DNA of 64,000 nt from a bacterium (GCA_021794205.1 JAJYRH010000006.1:1-64000), one strand, 5' to 3'. Shown: positions 43,579 to 52,456, counted from the first letter of the stretch. The notes: generated from the letters alone by a model not told the origin. A program made the numbers and translations.

Positions 43579-45450
43579 ATGGAAACGATACGTGCCGACG
43601 ATGCGGCGGTGATCGTGGTCGGCGGCGGGCACGCCGGCGTCGAAGCGGCGCACGCTGCGGCGAAGATGGGCCTCTCCACGTTGTTGCTCACCGGCGATCC
43701 GGAGCGCATCTGCACGTTGCCCTGCAATCCTTCGATCGGCGGGAGCGCGAAGGGGCAACTGGTGCGCGAGATCGACGCGCTCGGCGGAGCGATGGGCGTA
43801 CTCGCCGATTCGTGCAGCGTACACGCGCGCTTTCTCAACGAAAGCAAAGGCCCCGCGGTGCGCGCGCTGCGGCAATTGATGGACAAACCGTCGTACAATC
43901 GCATGGCGTTGCGCTTGTTGCGATCGTTACCGGAATTGCGCATCGAAGCGGCGATGGTGGAAGATCTCATCGTTGCGGCCGGCGAAGTGCGCGGCGTACG
44001 TTGCGCCGACGGACGCTCGTTTTACGGGCGCCGCGTGGTGTTGGCGACCGGGACGTTTTTGGGCGGGAAATTGTTCCGCGGCGAAGAGGTGCAACCGGGC
44101 GGGCGGCACGCCGAAGCGCCGGCGATCGGGCTCTCGCACGCACTGCGCGCGCTCGGGTTTTCGATGCAGCGCCTCAAAACGGGGACGCCGCCGCGCGTCG
44201 ATCGCACGAGCGTCGATTACGCGGCGATGCGCGTGCAAGAGCCGAGTTCGACGCCGTTGTTGTTTTCGCGACGGAGCGAAGCGCGATTCGTCGGCGAGCA
44301 ACTACCGTGTTATCTCATCGACACCAACGAGCGAACGCACGCACTCGTGCGCGAGAATCTGCATCGTTCGCCGCTCTACGGGCTCGATCTCATTCGCGGC
44401 ATCGGGCCGCGCTATTGTCCCTCGATCGAAGATAAAGTCATCAAATTCGCGCACAACCCGACGCACCAACTCTTCATCGAGCCCGAAGGTTGGGAGGAGC
44501 CGACGCTCTACGTCGGCGGGTTCTCCACTTCGCTTCCCGCCGAGGTGCAGCTCGCGATGTTGCAGACGTTGCCGGGAATGGAGCGCTGCGAGATGCTGCG
44601 CGCGGGCTACGCCGTGGAGTACGACATGGTCGCGCCCACGGAGTTAGACGATACGTTGCAGACGCGGCGCATCGCCGGGCTCTACCACTGCGGCCAACTC
44701 AATGGGACTTCGGGCTACGAAGAGGCCGCGGCGCAAGGGCTCGTCGCCGGTGCGAATGCGGCGCTCGCGGCGCAAGGGCGCGAACCGCTGCGCATCGCGC
44801 GCTCGGAGGGCTATATCGGGGTGCTCGTCGACGATTTGGTCGGCAAGGGCGTCGACGAGCCCTATCGGATGCTGACCTCGCGCGCCGAGCACCGCGTCCT
44901 GCTTCGGCACGACAACGCCGACCGCCGGCTCACCCCCCGCGGACGAGAGATTGGACTTGTCGACGACGACCAATGGACGGGGTGCGTCGAAGAAATCGAG
45001 CGTCTCGATCGCGCGGTACGCGAGGCGGAGCGCCTGCGTTTGCCGACGCGCGAGATTGGGAGCGAGCGTTTTCAGGGGCCGCCGACGCTCGCCGAAGCGC
45101 TGCGGCGCCCGCACCTGGGCGTTGAGGATCTGCGCCCGTGGCTCCCCGAGGGAATCTCCGGGGAGATTGCCGAGCGCCTCGAGATCGAAGTGAAGCTCGA
45201 AGGCTATGTGAGGCGCGAAGAGCAGGCGATTCTCCAGGCCGCGCGGCGCGAGCGGCTCGTCATTCCCGCAGATTTCGCCTACGACCGGGTCGGCGCGCTC
45301 TCCAGCGAGGCCCGAGAGAAACTCGCTCGGCAGCGGCCGCGGACGCTGGGGGCGGCCGGACGCATCCCCGGCGTGGCGCCCTCGGACGTCGCGATTCTCT
45401 CGCTGTATCTGCAGCGCTCGGAGCACGCTTCTCCGGCGGTGGCCCAGTGA
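43579..45450 (+). CDS. mnmG: tRNA uridine-5-carboxymethylaminomethyl modification enzyme MnmG
   Basis: ATG 43579 lies 2 bp after the mnmE stop. 623 residues. FAD-binding VVGGGHAGVEAAHAAAKMG, then the conserved LPCNPSIGGSAKGQLVREI. MnmG signatures PRYCPSIEDKV and GLYHCGQLNGTSGYEEAAAQG follow, and the C-terminal helical domain interacts with MnmE. It provides the flavin chemistry for the cmnm5U34 modification. The stop overlaps the rsmG start (GTGA). Confidence 0.97.
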   Translation: METIRADDAAVIVVGGGHAGVEAAHAAAKMGLSTLLLTGDPERICTLPCNPSIGGSAKGQLVREIDALGGAMGVLADSCSVHARFLNESKGPAVRALRQLMDKPSYNRMALRLLRSLPELRIEAAMVEDLIVAAGEVRGVRCADGRSFYGRRVVLATGTFLGGKLFRGEEVQPGGRHAEAPAIGLSHALRALGFSMQRLKTGTPPRVDRTSVDYAAMRVQEPSSTPLLFSRRSEARFVGEQLPCYLIDTNERTHALVRENLHRSPLYGLDLIRGIGPRYCPSIEDKVIKFAHNPTHQLFIEPEGWEEPTLYVGGFSTSLPAEVQLAMLQTLPGMERCEMLRAGYAVEYDMVAPTELDDTLQTRRIAGLYHCGQLNGTSGYEEAAAQGLVAGANAALAAQGREPLRIARSEGYIGVLVDDLVGKGVDEPYRMLTSRAEHRVLLRHDNADRRLTPRGREIGLVDDDQWTGCVEEIERLDRAVREAERLRLPTREIGSERFQGPPTLAEALRRPHLGVEDLRPWLPEGISGEIAERLEIEVKLEGYVRREEQAILQAARRERLVIPADFAYDRVGALSSEAREKLARQRPRTLGAAGRIPGVAPSDVAILSLYLQRSEHASPAVAQ

Positions 45451-46124
45451 ACGAACGCGAGGAGCTCGACGCTTTGCTCGCAGCGGCGGGCGTCGACGAG
45501 GCCTACCGAGCACGCATGAGTTCGTTCGGCGCCTCGTTGCTGGAGGCGAATCGACGCTTCAATCTTACCGGCGCGAAGACGCCGGCAACGCTCGCGCCGC
45601 ATATTCTCGATGCGCTCACCCTGCTGCCCGAGGTGGAGGGGCGAACGATCGATGTCGGCTCCGGCGGCGGATTTCCGGGGATTCCGTTGCTGCTCGCCGG
45701 TGCGACGGTCGATTTTCTCGAGGCGAACGCGAAGAAGTGCGGCTTTCTGGGCGAGCAGATCGCCGCGTTCGGGGTGGAGGCGACCGTCTATTGCGGCCGC
45801 GCCGAGGTCCTTGGTCGGGATCCGAACCTTCGCGAGCGATACGACCGTGCGGTGGCACGTGCGGTGGCTTCGGCAACGACGGTCGCGGAGTATCTCGTTC
45901 CATTCCTGCGCATCGGCGGCGTTGCGCTGATGCCGCGTGGGCGCGCCGAGGAGGGCGAGGAGGCGGCGATCGCCGACGCTGCCCTCGTGCTTGGGGCCGA
46001 ACCGATCGAAGAGATTCGCCTCGAGGGCGATCGCCGGATCGTGCGGCTGCGCAAGCTCCGGCCGACCCCCGAGCGCTTCCCCCGCCGAACGGGTATCCCG
46101 AGCACGAAACCCCTCTGCCGGTAG
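45447..46124 (+). CDS. rsmG: 16S rRNA (guanine-527-N7)-methyltransferase RsmG
   Basis: GTG 45447 overlaps the mnmG stop. 225 residues. N-terminal helices end in NRRFNLTGAKTP, the conserved N-L-T region. SAM-binding motif I is IDVGSGGGFPGIPLLL, then VDFLEANAKKCGFL and YDRAVARAVA. It methylates G527 of 16S rRNA using S-adenosylmethionine. The mnmE-mnmG-rsmG-parA-parB order is the usual origin-proximal arrangement, here interrupted by the repeat spacer and the cca-type gene. Confidence 0.95.
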   Translation: MNEREELDALLAAAGVDEAYRARMSSFGASLLEANRRFNLTGAKTPATLAPHILDALTLLPEVEGRTIDVGSGGGFPGIPLLLAGATVDFLEANAKKCGFLGEQIAAFGVEATVYCGRAEVLGRDPNLRERYDRAVARAVASATTVAEYLVPFLRIGGVALMPRGRAEEGEEAAIADAALVLGAEPIEEIRLEGDRRIVRLRKLRPTPERFPRRTGIPSTKPLCR

Positions 46125-46268
46125 CGCCCCTCCAGTGTCACGCCGAGTGGGCCCGGGTGTCACGCCGAGTAGGCCTGGTGTCACGCCTCTCCTGCGTCAC
46201 GCCGCTCCTGTGTCACGCCGAGTAGCCGCCCTTCGACTCGCTTCGCTCGCTCAGGACAGGCTCGGCGG

Positions 46269-46434
46269 CGTATCGAGGCGCCGCGCCAACACCGCTCGCG
46301 CCGCCCGCTCCTTGCTAGACGCTCGCGGCTCGGACAAGCAATGTCAGGGTCCTCGCCGCTCGCTTAAGCGCTCGTCGGGGCAGCACGACGGTGCGGCGCG
46401 GCGGGGCTCCGCGATTATGTTTCACGAGAAACAA
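46269..46434. repeat. 166-bp direct duplication, copy A (with parS-like site)
   Basis: Identical to 46527-46692 except for one substitution (ACCGCTC versus ACTGCTC), offset 258 bp. Starts CGTATCGAGGCGCC and ends GTTTCACGAGAAACAA. Near identity in non-coding DNA indicates a recent event or active homogenisation. Confidence 0.9.
46418..46433. promoter_or_regulatory. parS: parS-like site, variant (copy A)
   Basis: TGTTTCACGAGAAACA differs from the widely conserved parS consensus TGTTTCACGTGAAACA at one central position (T to A). ParB nucleates on parS near oriC to form the segregation complex. It lies 2.5 kb from parB. Confidence 0.7.
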
Positions 46435-46526
46435 CCCGCCCGTGGAGGCTTACTGTCACGCCGAGTAGGCCCGCAGGGCCGTATCGAGGCGCCGCCCCTG
46501 TGTCACGCCGAGTAGGCCCGCAGGGC

Positions 46527-46692
46527 CGTATCGAGGCGCCGCGCCAACACTGCTCGCGCCGCCCGCTCCTTGCTAGACGCTCGCGGCTCGGACAAGCAAT
46601 GTCAGGGTCCTCGCCGCTCGCTTAAGCGCTCGTCGGGGCAGCACGACGGTGCGGCGCGGCGGGGCTCCGCGATTATGTTTCACGAGAAACAA
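46527..46692. repeat. 166-bp direct duplication, copy B (with parS-like site)
   Basis: Second copy of 46269-46434, ending 40 bp before the start codon of the cca-type gene. It therefore contributes part of that gene's upstream region. Confidence 0.9.
46676..46691. promoter_or_regulatory. parS: parS-like site, variant (copy B)
   Basis: Same TGTTTCACGAGAAACA as copy A, with the identical central deviation from the parS consensus. It is 42 bp upstream of the cca-type start codon, so ParB binding could also affect expression of that gene. Confidence 0.7.
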
Positions 46693-46732
46693 TCGCGGGG
46701 CGCACTGCTCGGCGAGCTTGGAACAGGGTAGA

Positions 46733-48136
46733 ATGAGGGCGATGCCGCTGCACCCCATCGACAAAATGCTCGCCGACGCGCTCCCTTCCGGGACGCTTTT
46801 TTCGGTTGGCGGGCGCGTTCGCGACGAACTGCGGCTCGGGGAGGGCTCGGAGCCGAAAGATTTCGACTATGTCGTAACCGGGCTCTCGTTCGCGCAGATC
46901 AGGGATCGGCTCGCCCCCATCGGGCGGATCGATCTCGTCGGCGAGAGCTTTGCGGTGCTCAAGTTCACGCTGGCGGGGCAGAGCGTCGATATCGCGCCTC
47001 CGCGGCGCGAACGCTCCACTGGGATCGGGCATCGAGCCTTCGATATCGAGAGCGGCCCCGACGTGAGCCTCGAAGAGGACCTTGGCCGCCGGGATTTCCG
47101 CATGAATGCGATCGCGCGCGCGCTCCCCGAGGGGCGGCTCGTCGATCCGTTCGCCGGCGCCGCCGATATTGAGGCGCGTCGCATCGATATTCTCTGGCCG
47201 GGAGCCTTTCGCGAGGATCCGCTTCGGCTGTTAAGGGCGGCTCAGTTTGCCGCGCGCTTCGAGTTCTCGGTAAGCGCCGAGACCCGGAGCGCAATGCGCG
47301 AGGCCGCACCCCTCGTCGCCTCGGTCTCGGCGGAGCGCGTGATGGACGAGCTGCAGAAGCTGCTCGGTCTCGCCGCGAAGCCGTCCTCGGGGCTACGACT
47401 GCTCGAAGAGACCGGTATTTTGGCAGTACTGCTCCCCGAAGTGATGGAGGGGCGGAACGTCGAGCAGAACGAGTGGCACGCCTACGACGTCCTCGATCAC
47501 AACCTCGCGACCCTCGATGCGGTGCCGCCGGGCGACATCGTCCTTCGTCTCGCGGCGCTTCTCCACGACGTGGGGAAGCCGCGCACCAAAGACGGGCCGC
47601 ACTTCTATCGCCACGAGCAGGTCGGCGGCGACCTCGTGCGCGCGATCATGCAGCGCCTCCGTTTCTCCGGCGATGCGACCGACGAGGTCGAGGCGCTGGT
47701 GCGCAATCACATGTACGTCGCCGATCCCCAACTGAGCGAGGCGGCATTGCGGCGTTTCATCCGGCGTATTGGAGCCGCTCGGCTGCAGCGGCAATTTGCG
47801 CTCCGAGCTGCCGATATCGTCGGCTCCGGGCTTCCCAAACGAGACGGCTCGAACGAACGCTTTGAAGAGCGCATCTGGGCGGAGATGAAGAAAAAACCCG
47901 CGCTCGGCGTCGGTGATCTGGCGATCGGCGGCGAGGAGATTATCGCGGAAATGCGTGCTCGAGGGCTTGTCAACGCGGCTTTTCGAGGTGATAAGAGAGT
48001 AGGGGCGGCGCTTGCGGTGCTCCTCGAGAAGGTTACCGAGCGGCCCGAGCATAACGAGCGGGGTTCGCTCCTCACGCTGCTTGGGGAGTATCTTGCATCG
48101 TCGGAACCCGAGAGCGACAGCGAATGTTTCACGTGA
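46733..48136 (+). CDS. CCA tRNA nucleotidyltransferase / poly(A) polymerase family protein with HD domain
   Basis: ATG 46733 is chosen (AGGG upstream); ATG 46742 is an alternative. 467 residues. Nucleotidyltransferase motif [12 protein letters not shown] followed by the metal-binding [16 protein letters not shown] and [18 protein letters not shown] are typical of this class II family. An HD phosphohydrolase domain has LLHDVGKP with HDLVRAIMQ-like helices after it. It adds or repairs CCA at tRNA 3' ends or polyadenylates RNA; the two activities cannot be separated here. Its last codons (Cys-Phe-Thr-stop) are part of the parS site at 48125. Confidence 0.9.
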   Translation: MRAMPLHPIDKMLADALPSGTLFSVGGRVRDELRLGEGSEPKDFDYVVTGLSFAQIRDRLAPIGRIDLVGESFAVLKFTLAGQSVDIAPPRRERSTGIGHRAFDIESGPDVSLEEDLGRRDFRMNAIARALPEGRLVDPFAGAADIEARRIDILWPGAFREDPLRLLRAAQFAARFEFSVSAETRSAMREAAPLVASVSAERVMDELQKLLGLAAKPSSGLRLLEETGILAVLLPEVMEGRNVEQNEWHAYDVLDHNLATLDAVPPGDIVLRLAALLHDVGKPRTKDGPHFYRHEQVGGDLVRAIMQRLRFSGDATDEVEALVRNHMYVADPQLSEAALRRFIRRIGAARLQRQFALRAADIVGSGLPKRDGSNERFEERIWAEMKKKPALGVGDLAIGGEEIIAEMRARGLVNAAFRGDKRVGAALAVLLEKVTERPEHNERGSLLTLLGEYLASSEPESDSECFT

Positions 48137-48140
48137 AACG
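48125..48140. promoter_or_regulatory. parS: parS site overlapping the end of the cca-type gene
   Basis: TGTTTCACGTGAAACG matches the parS consensus TGTTTCACGTGAAACA at 15 of 16 positions, with the full GTTTCACGTGAAAC core. The site encodes the last three residues and the stop of the upstream gene and lies 15 bp before the proposed parA start, so ParB bound here could also repress parAB. Confidence 0.9.
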
Positions 48141-48143
48141 TTC

Positions 48144-48149
48144 AAGGAG
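48144..48149 (+). promoter_or_regulatory. Ribosome-binding site deciding the parA start
   Basis: AAGGAG is 6 nt upstream of CTG 48156. No ATG, GTG or TTG codon occurs in frame at a suitable distance, so this site is the main argument for a CTG start. Confidence 0.65.
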
Positions 48150-48155
48150 AGCGTC

Positions 48156-48929
48156 CTGACTCGTATCATCGCATTGGTCAATCAAAAAGGCGGCGTCGGC
48201 AAATCGACGACCGCCGTCAATCTCGGCGCCGCGCTCGCGCTCGAGGGCCGACACGTGCTCGTTATCGATTGCGATCCGCAAGGCAACACCACCACCGGCT
48301 TCGGTATCGAAAAGAGCAAATTGCGCGCCGATACCTATAGCGTCTTGCTCGGCGACACGCGCATCGACGACGCGCTCGTGCCGACCGATATCGCCCATCT
48401 CGATTTGCTCCCGGCGACGCTCAATCTCGCCGGAGCGGAGATCGAGCTCGTCTCCGCGCTTTCGCGTGAAACGCGGCTGCGCGCGGCGCTCCAGCCGATC
48501 TCGTCGCGCTACGATTACGTGCTCATCGATTGCCCGCCGTCGTTGGGTTTGCTGACGATCAATGCGCTCACGGCAGCCGAAGAGATCGTGATTCCGGTTC
48601 AGGCCGAGTTCTACGCACTCGAGGGGCTGACGCAATTAACCGCGGTCGTACATAAGGTTCGCGAAGCGCTCAATCCGAGCTTGCACGTCAGCGGCGTGCT
48701 CGTCACCATGTTCGACGGACGCACGCGCTTGGCGAGTGAAGTGATCGACGAACTGGAAAAATACTTTCCCGAACAGATGTATAAAACGCAGATTCCGCGC
48801 AACATTCGGCTCAGCGAGGCTCCTTCGTACGGCCAACCCGCGATTCTCTTCGATATTAAGAGCCGCGGTGCGCAAGCGTATATCGCGCTCGCCCAAGAGA
48901 TCGGCTTGCGTGCCAAGGTGCGGGCGTGA
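48156..48929 (+). CDS. parA: Chromosome partitioning ATPase ParA (Soj)
   Basis: The start is placed at CTG 48156, because the protein must begin just before [17 protein letters not shown] and the only nearby standard start (TTG at 48174) would remove the first beta strand. From there it has 257 residues, the usual Soj length. Deviant Walker [11 protein letters not shown]' motif [13 protein letters not shown], Walker [12 protein letters not shown]. ParA forms a nucleoid gradient that moves ParB-parS complexes. It overlaps parB as GTGA. Upstream in-frame TTG codons inside the cca-type gene would add unlike sequence. Confidence 0.95.
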   Translation: MTRIIALVNQKGGVGKSTTAVNLGAALALEGRHVLVIDCDPQGNTTTGFGIEKSKLRADTYSVLLGDTRIDDALVPTDIAHLDLLPATLNLAGAEIELVSALSRETRLRAALQPISSRYDYVLIDCPPSLGLLTINALTAAEEIVIPVQAEFYALEGLTQLTAVVHKVREALNPSLHVSGVLVTMFDGRTRLASEVIDELEKYFPEQMYKTQIPRNIRLSEAPSYGQPAILFDIKSRGAQAYIALAQEIGLRAKVRA

Positions 48930-49819
48930 GCGCGCCCAAGCGCGGGCTCGGCCGCGGCCTCACCGCGCTGCTCGGCGACGCGGGTGTCGCGCCGACTCCC
49001 GTTCGCCCGACCGCTCCAGCCGAAGAAGTTACTGGCGACGTCGTTCGCGAGATCGCGATCGATCGCGTGGCGCCGAATGCCGCGCAACCGCGCAAACACT
49101 TCAACGAAGAGGCGCTCGCGGAATTGGCGTCCTCGATCGAACAGTACGGCGTGCTCGTGCCGATTATCGTGCGCGCGCGCGGAGAGCGCTTCGAAATCGT
49201 CGCCGGTGAACGGCGCTGGCGCGCGAGCGCGATCGCCAAAAAAAGCAGCATTCCGGCGATCGTTCGGGCGAGTAACGATGTCGAATCGATCGAAATCGCG
49301 ATTATCGAAAATCTCCAGCGCGAAGATTTAAATCCACTAGAAGAAGCGTACGGCTTCGCGCACCTCATCGAAGAATATGCGTTCACGCAAGAACAACTCG
49401 CCGTTCGCATCGGCAAGAGCCGCCCGGCGATCGCCAACGCGCTGCGTCTGCTCGCGCTCGATGACGAAATCAAGGCGATGCTCGTCGAACGCCGCATCAC
49501 CGCGGGGCACGCTCGGGCATTGCTCGCCATTCCCGCCGAGAAGCGCCTCGCGCTCGCGCGGCGCGTCGCGCAAGAACAACTCTCCGTGCGAGCGATCGAA
49601 GATATCGTGCGCGAAGCGAGCGCGCCGAAGCCTCGGCGCACGGAGCACGCGGCGGCCAGCGAGATCGGCGCCGACGAACGAGCGTTCGTCGATCGCGTCG
49701 AACGCCGGTACGGCACCGCGGTGCGAATCGTTCGCGCCGGTCGGGGCGGCCGGATCGAGTTGCGCTTCGCCGACGATGAAGAACTCATGCGGCTCGGCGA
49801 CCTTCTGCTCGACGCATAG
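48926..49819 (+). CDS. parB: Chromosome partitioning protein ParB (Spo0J)
   Basis: 297 residues from GTG 48926. N-terminal ParA-interacting peptide [13 protein letters not shown]. ParB/Srx CTPase domain with [17 protein letters not shown] and the GERRWRA motif. Helix-turn-helix around [21 protein letters not shown] for parS recognition, and a C-terminal dimerisation end ([16 protein letters not shown]). It binds parS and spreads as a CTP-dependent clamp. Its likely targets are the three sites at 46418, 46676 and 48125. Confidence 0.96.
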   Translation: MSAPKRGLGRGLTALLGDAGVAPTPVRPTAPAEEVTGDVVREIAIDRVAPNAAQPRKHFNEEALAELASSIEQYGVLVPIIVRARGERFEIVAGERRWRASAIAKKSSIPAIVRASNDVESIEIAIIENLQREDLNPLEEAYGFAHLIEEYAFTQEQLAVRIGKSRPAIANALRLLALDDEIKAMLVERRITAGHARALLAIPAEKRLALARRVAQEQLSVRAIEDIVREASAPKPRRTEHAAASEIGADERAFVDRVERRYGTAVRIVRAGRGGRIELRFADDEELMRLGDLLLDA

Positions 49820-49829
49820 GAGCGCTCGC

Positions 49830-50039
49830 ATGAACTCCGGCCCCGGCCCGCTCTTTCCGTTTACGCGCGCGCTCTCGCTGGCGATGGGTGCGGTCCTCTG
49901 CTTCGGTTTTCTCGTTCCGCTCGCGTTGCAGCGCGGGCAACGGTGGGTCGCCGTCGGCACGATCGTCGTGTTCTGCGCCTACGTCGCCGCGAACGTCGTC
50001 ATGTGGGTGCGTTTGCGCCCGACGAAAAAGAAACCGTGA
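49830..50039 (+). CDS. Small membrane protein, function unknown
   Basis: 69 residues from ATG 49830, with AGGAG ~9 nt upstream, overlapping the parB stop region closely (10 bp gap). Two transmembrane helices (ALSLAMGAVLCFGFLVPLAL and VAVGTIVVFCAYVAANVVMWV) and a basic tail (RPTKKKP). No family was recognised. The stop overlaps the thiE start (GTGA), so it appears to be translated as part of the parAB-thiED unit. Confidence 0.7.
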   Translation: MNSGPGPLFPFTRALSLAMGAVLCFGFLVPLALQRGQRWVAVGTIVVFCAYVAANVVMWVRLRPTKKKP

Positions 50040-50671
50040 CGCGCGAAGCGGCGCGAGCGCTGTTGCACGGCCCGTACGCCATCGTGAACGAAACGTCCGG
50101 CGCGCGCGCTCTCGTCGAAGCGGCGCTCGCTGCGGGTTTTCGGATCGTGCAGTATCGCGCGAAAGAAGGCATCGATCGCGCGCGCCTGCGCGCGTTCGCC
50201 GATCTCGCCCACGCGAGCGGCGCGCTCGCGATCGGCAACGACGATTGGCGCGCGGCGCGGGAGGCGGGTTGCGACGGCGTGCATCTTGGTCCCGGCGACG
50301 ACGGCTTCGAGGATCCCGCGCGCGTGCGCGCCGCGTGGCCCGAGGCGATCGTCGGCCTGTCGATCGGCAGCCCCGATGAAGCGCGCCTGGCCGATCTCGG
50401 CGCGGTCGATTATCTCGGCGTCGGCGCGGTCTTCGCGACGGCGAGCAAGGCGGACGCGGGCGCTCCGATCGCTCTCGCCGGGCTGCGCGCTCTCGCCGAC
50501 GCGACGGATCTGCCGATCTGCGCGATCGGAGGCATCACCGCCGAGCGGCTCGCCGGAGTGCGCGCGAGCGGCGCCGCGATGGCTGCGACCATCGCCGCCA
50601 TCGAGAAAGCCGCCGATCCCGCCGAGGCGGCCCGCCGCTTCGTCGCCGCCTGGAAGAGCGCCGCGCCGTGA
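50036..50671 (+). CDS. thiE: Thiamine-phosphate synthase
   Basis: GTG 50036, 211 residues. TIM-barrel with GFRIVQYRAKEG (substrate Arg/Lys region), LAIGNDDWRAAREAGCDGVHLGP, YLGVGAVFATASKADAG (TKT loop variant) and PICAIGGITAERL. It joins HMP-pyrophosphate and thiazole phosphate to thiamine phosphate. Overlaps on both sides show co-translation with thiD. No TPP riboswitch is seen upstream, as there is no leader. Confidence 0.92.
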   Translation: MTREAARALLHGPYAIVNETSGARALVEAALAAGFRIVQYRAKEGIDRARLRAFADLAHASGALAIGNDDWRAAREAGCDGVHLGPGDDGFEDPARVRAAWPEAIVGLSIGSPDEARLADLGAVDYLGVGAVFATASKADAGAPIALAGLRALADATDLPICAIGGITAERLAGVRASGAAMAATIAAIEKAADPAEAARRFVAAWKSAAP

Positions 50672-51411
50672 GGGCGGTCCTGAGCATCGGCACCACGCAC
50701 CCGTGGAACGTCGCGGGGGTGGGGCTCGATATTCGGCTCGGCACCCGGACCGGAAACGATGTGTATACGGTGGTCGCCGCGGTGAGCGCGCAGGATGCCG
50801 GCGGGGTGCGCGCGCTTCACGCCGTCGATCCGGCGACGCTTCGCGAGCAGCTCGCCAGCGTTCCATGGCCGCAGATCGCCGCGGTGCGCGTCGGCGCGCT
50901 TCCGAGCGCGGAGCACGTCGCCATCGTCGCCGAGCGGATCGCCACGCACCCGCGCCTCTACGCCGTGATAGACCCGGTGCTCTCCGCCTCTCCCGGCGGC
51001 GCGCTCGCCGCGCCGGGAACGCTCGAGGCCCTGCGCGACCGTCTCCTCGCGCTCGAAAATGCGATCGCGACGCCGAATCTCGCGGAGGGTGCCGCGCTCC
51101 TCGGGCGCCGCGCGATCGAACGCGAGGAGATGGATGACGCCGCGCGTGCGATACTCGCGTTCGGTGGTTGCGCCGTGGTTCTGACCGGCGGCCACCTCGA
51201 AGGCGAACCGCGCGACCTTCTCGTCGAGCGGGCTCGCGAACGCATTCGCTCCGAATCGCTCGCTGCATCGCGCATTCCCGGCAAGCATCGCGGCACCGGC
51301 TGCACGCTCGCGTTCGGCATGGCGGCCGCGCTCGCCGACGGCGCCTCGATCGGCGACGCGCTTCGCTCGGCGCGCGCGCTGGTGCGCGCACGGCTCGCCG
51401 AGGCGGTATAA
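50668..51411 (+). CDS. thiD: Hydroxymethylpyrimidine / phosphomethylpyrimidine kinase
   Basis: GTG 50668, 247 residues. Ribokinase-fold ThiD features: VVAAVSAQDAGGV after the first strand, YAVIDPVLSAS, ATPNLAEGAALLG, AVVLTGGHLEG, and the anion-hole motif KHRGTGCTLAFG. The glycine-rich N-terminal GGAG-type segment is altered (NVAGVGLDIRLG). It phosphorylates HMP to HMP-PP, the substrate for ThiE encoded just upstream. Divergence at the N-terminus leaves some doubt on substrate. Confidence 0.85.
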   Translation: MRAVLSIGTTHPWNVAGVGLDIRLGTRTGNDVYTVVAAVSAQDAGGVRALHAVDPATLREQLASVPWPQIAAVRVGALPSAEHVAIVAERIATHPRLYAVIDPVLSASPGGALAAPGTLEALRDRLLALENAIATPNLAEGAALLGRRAIEREEMDDAARAILAFGGCAVVLTGGHLEGEPRDLLVERARERIRSESLAASRIPGKHRGTGCTLAFGMAAALADGASIGDALRSARALVRARLAEAV

Positions 51412-51451
51412 CGCATTGACGCTCGCGGCGACCGCAAGGTAGAAACGAACG

Positions 51452-52450
51452 ATGGCACTCGAAAAGAAACCACGCGTGATGTCGGGCATGCGCCCGACCG
51501 GCGGCTTGCATCTCGGTCATCTCGTCGGCGTGCTCACGCAGTGGCGCGATTATTGCGAGAGTGCGGAGGCGTATTTCGAGATCGCCGATCTCCACGCGTA
51601 CACCACCGGCTTCGAAAATCCGCAAGCGATTCGCGACGCGCGCAACGAGATGGTCGCGGTCTGGCTCGCCGCGGGCGTCGATCCGGAAAAAGCGACGATT
51701 TTCTTGCAGAGCGCGGTGCCGGAGATCTCCGAATTGCACGTGCTGCTCTCGATGGTCACGCCGGTCTCGTGGCTCGAACGCGTGCCCACCTATAAGGGGC
51801 AGATCGAAGCGCTCGGTGCCGAGATCGCCACCTACGGATTCCTCGGCTATCCCCTGTTACAGCTCTGCGATATCGCCGTCGTGCGCGGCGAGCGCGTCCC
51901 GGTCGGGCGCGATCAGGTCGCGCACCTCGAATTCGCGCGCGAAGTGGTGCGCCGATTCAACCATCTCTACGGCGAGGGCGACGACGTGCTCGTCGAACCG
52001 CAACCGACGCTCTCGGAGTTTCCGGAAGTTCCGGGAACCGACGGCCGCAAGATGAGCAAGAGCTACGATAATGCGATCCTCATCGCCGACGACGAAGCGA
52101 CGACGACGCAGCGCATTCGCACGATGTTTACCGATCCGCAGAAATTGCGAAAAGGCGATCCGGGGCGTCCCGAAATCTGCCCGGTCTTCGCGCTTTGGAA
52201 ATTAGTCCCGCAGGCCGCGCTCGAACGCATCGCCGCCGAGTGCCGTAGCGGCGCGCTCGGGTGCGTCGCCGATAAAGCGGCGTTCGCCGAGGCGCTCAAC
52301 GCCTATCTCGCGCCGGTGCGCGAACGATACCGGTTGTTTCGTAGCGATCCCGGCGAAGTCGAGCGCATCATCGCCGAAGGAACCGCGCGTACGCGCATGG
52401 TTGCCGGCGAGGTGCTCGCCGACGTGAAACGAGCGATGAAGCTGCTCTAG
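51452..52450 (+). CDS. trpS: Tryptophanyl-tRNA synthetase
   Basis: 332 residues. Class I aminoacyl-tRNA synthetase with HIGH-equivalent HLGHLVG in GMRPTGGLHLGH, the KMSKS motif (GRKMSKSYDNAI), and the TrpRS-specific YPLLQLCDIAVVRGERVPVGRDQ segment. It charges tRNA-Trp. It lies 40 bp after thiD and converges with a small membrane protein gene 6 bp away. Confidence 0.96.
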   Translation: MALEKKPRVMSGMRPTGGLHLGHLVGVLTQWRDYCESAEAYFEIADLHAYTTGFENPQAIRDARNEMVAVWLAAGVDPEKATIFLQSAVPEISELHVLLSMVTPVSWLERVPTYKGQIEALGAEIATYGFLGYPLLQLCDIAVVRGERVPVGRDQVAHLEFAREVVRRFNHLYGEGDDVLVEPQPTLSEFPEVPGTDGRKMSKSYDNAILIADDEATTTQRIRTMFTDPQKLRKGDPGRPEICPVFALWKLVPQAALERIAAECRSGALGCVADKAAFAEALNAYLAPVRERYRLFRSDPGEVERIIAEGTARTRMVAGEVLADVKRAMKLL

Positions 52451-52456
52451 CGCCGC

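Larger units (their letters stand above)
46138..46540. repeat. Dispersed REP-like units (TCACGCCGAGTAGGCCC family)
   Basis: A 38-bp unit occurs perfectly twice: 46456-46493 and 46503-46540. It begins TCACGCCGAGTAGG and contains the palindrome GGCCC-GCA-GGGCC, followed by GTATCGAGGCGCC. Partial units start at 46138, 46160, 46181, 46197 and 46213. The last has its middle replaced by a different repeat before the shared CGTATCGAGGCGCC end at 46269. This mosaic is typical of mobile-like palindromic intergenic repeats. Confidence 0.75.
46125..46732. other. Repeat-rich non-coding spacer between rsmG and the cca-type gene
   Basis: 608 bp without a credible gene. It is made of short TCACGCCGAGT-type units, a segment resembling the common CTTCGACTCGCTTCGCTCGCTCAGGACAGGCTC kind of intergenic repeat around 46230-46262, and a 166-bp direct duplication whose copies each end in a parS-like palindrome. 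GC content is high. Small open frames across it are created by the repeats and carry no recognisable protein. Confidence 0.8.

Noticed and set aside
46573-46764. Small minus-strand open frame across the duplicated spacer
   Set aside because: It arises from the repeats, has no ribosome-binding site and overlaps the start of the cca-type gene.
50000-50036. TPP riboswitch before thiE
   Set aside because: thiE starts inside the stop codon of the preceding gene, and no CUGAGA-type core is present.
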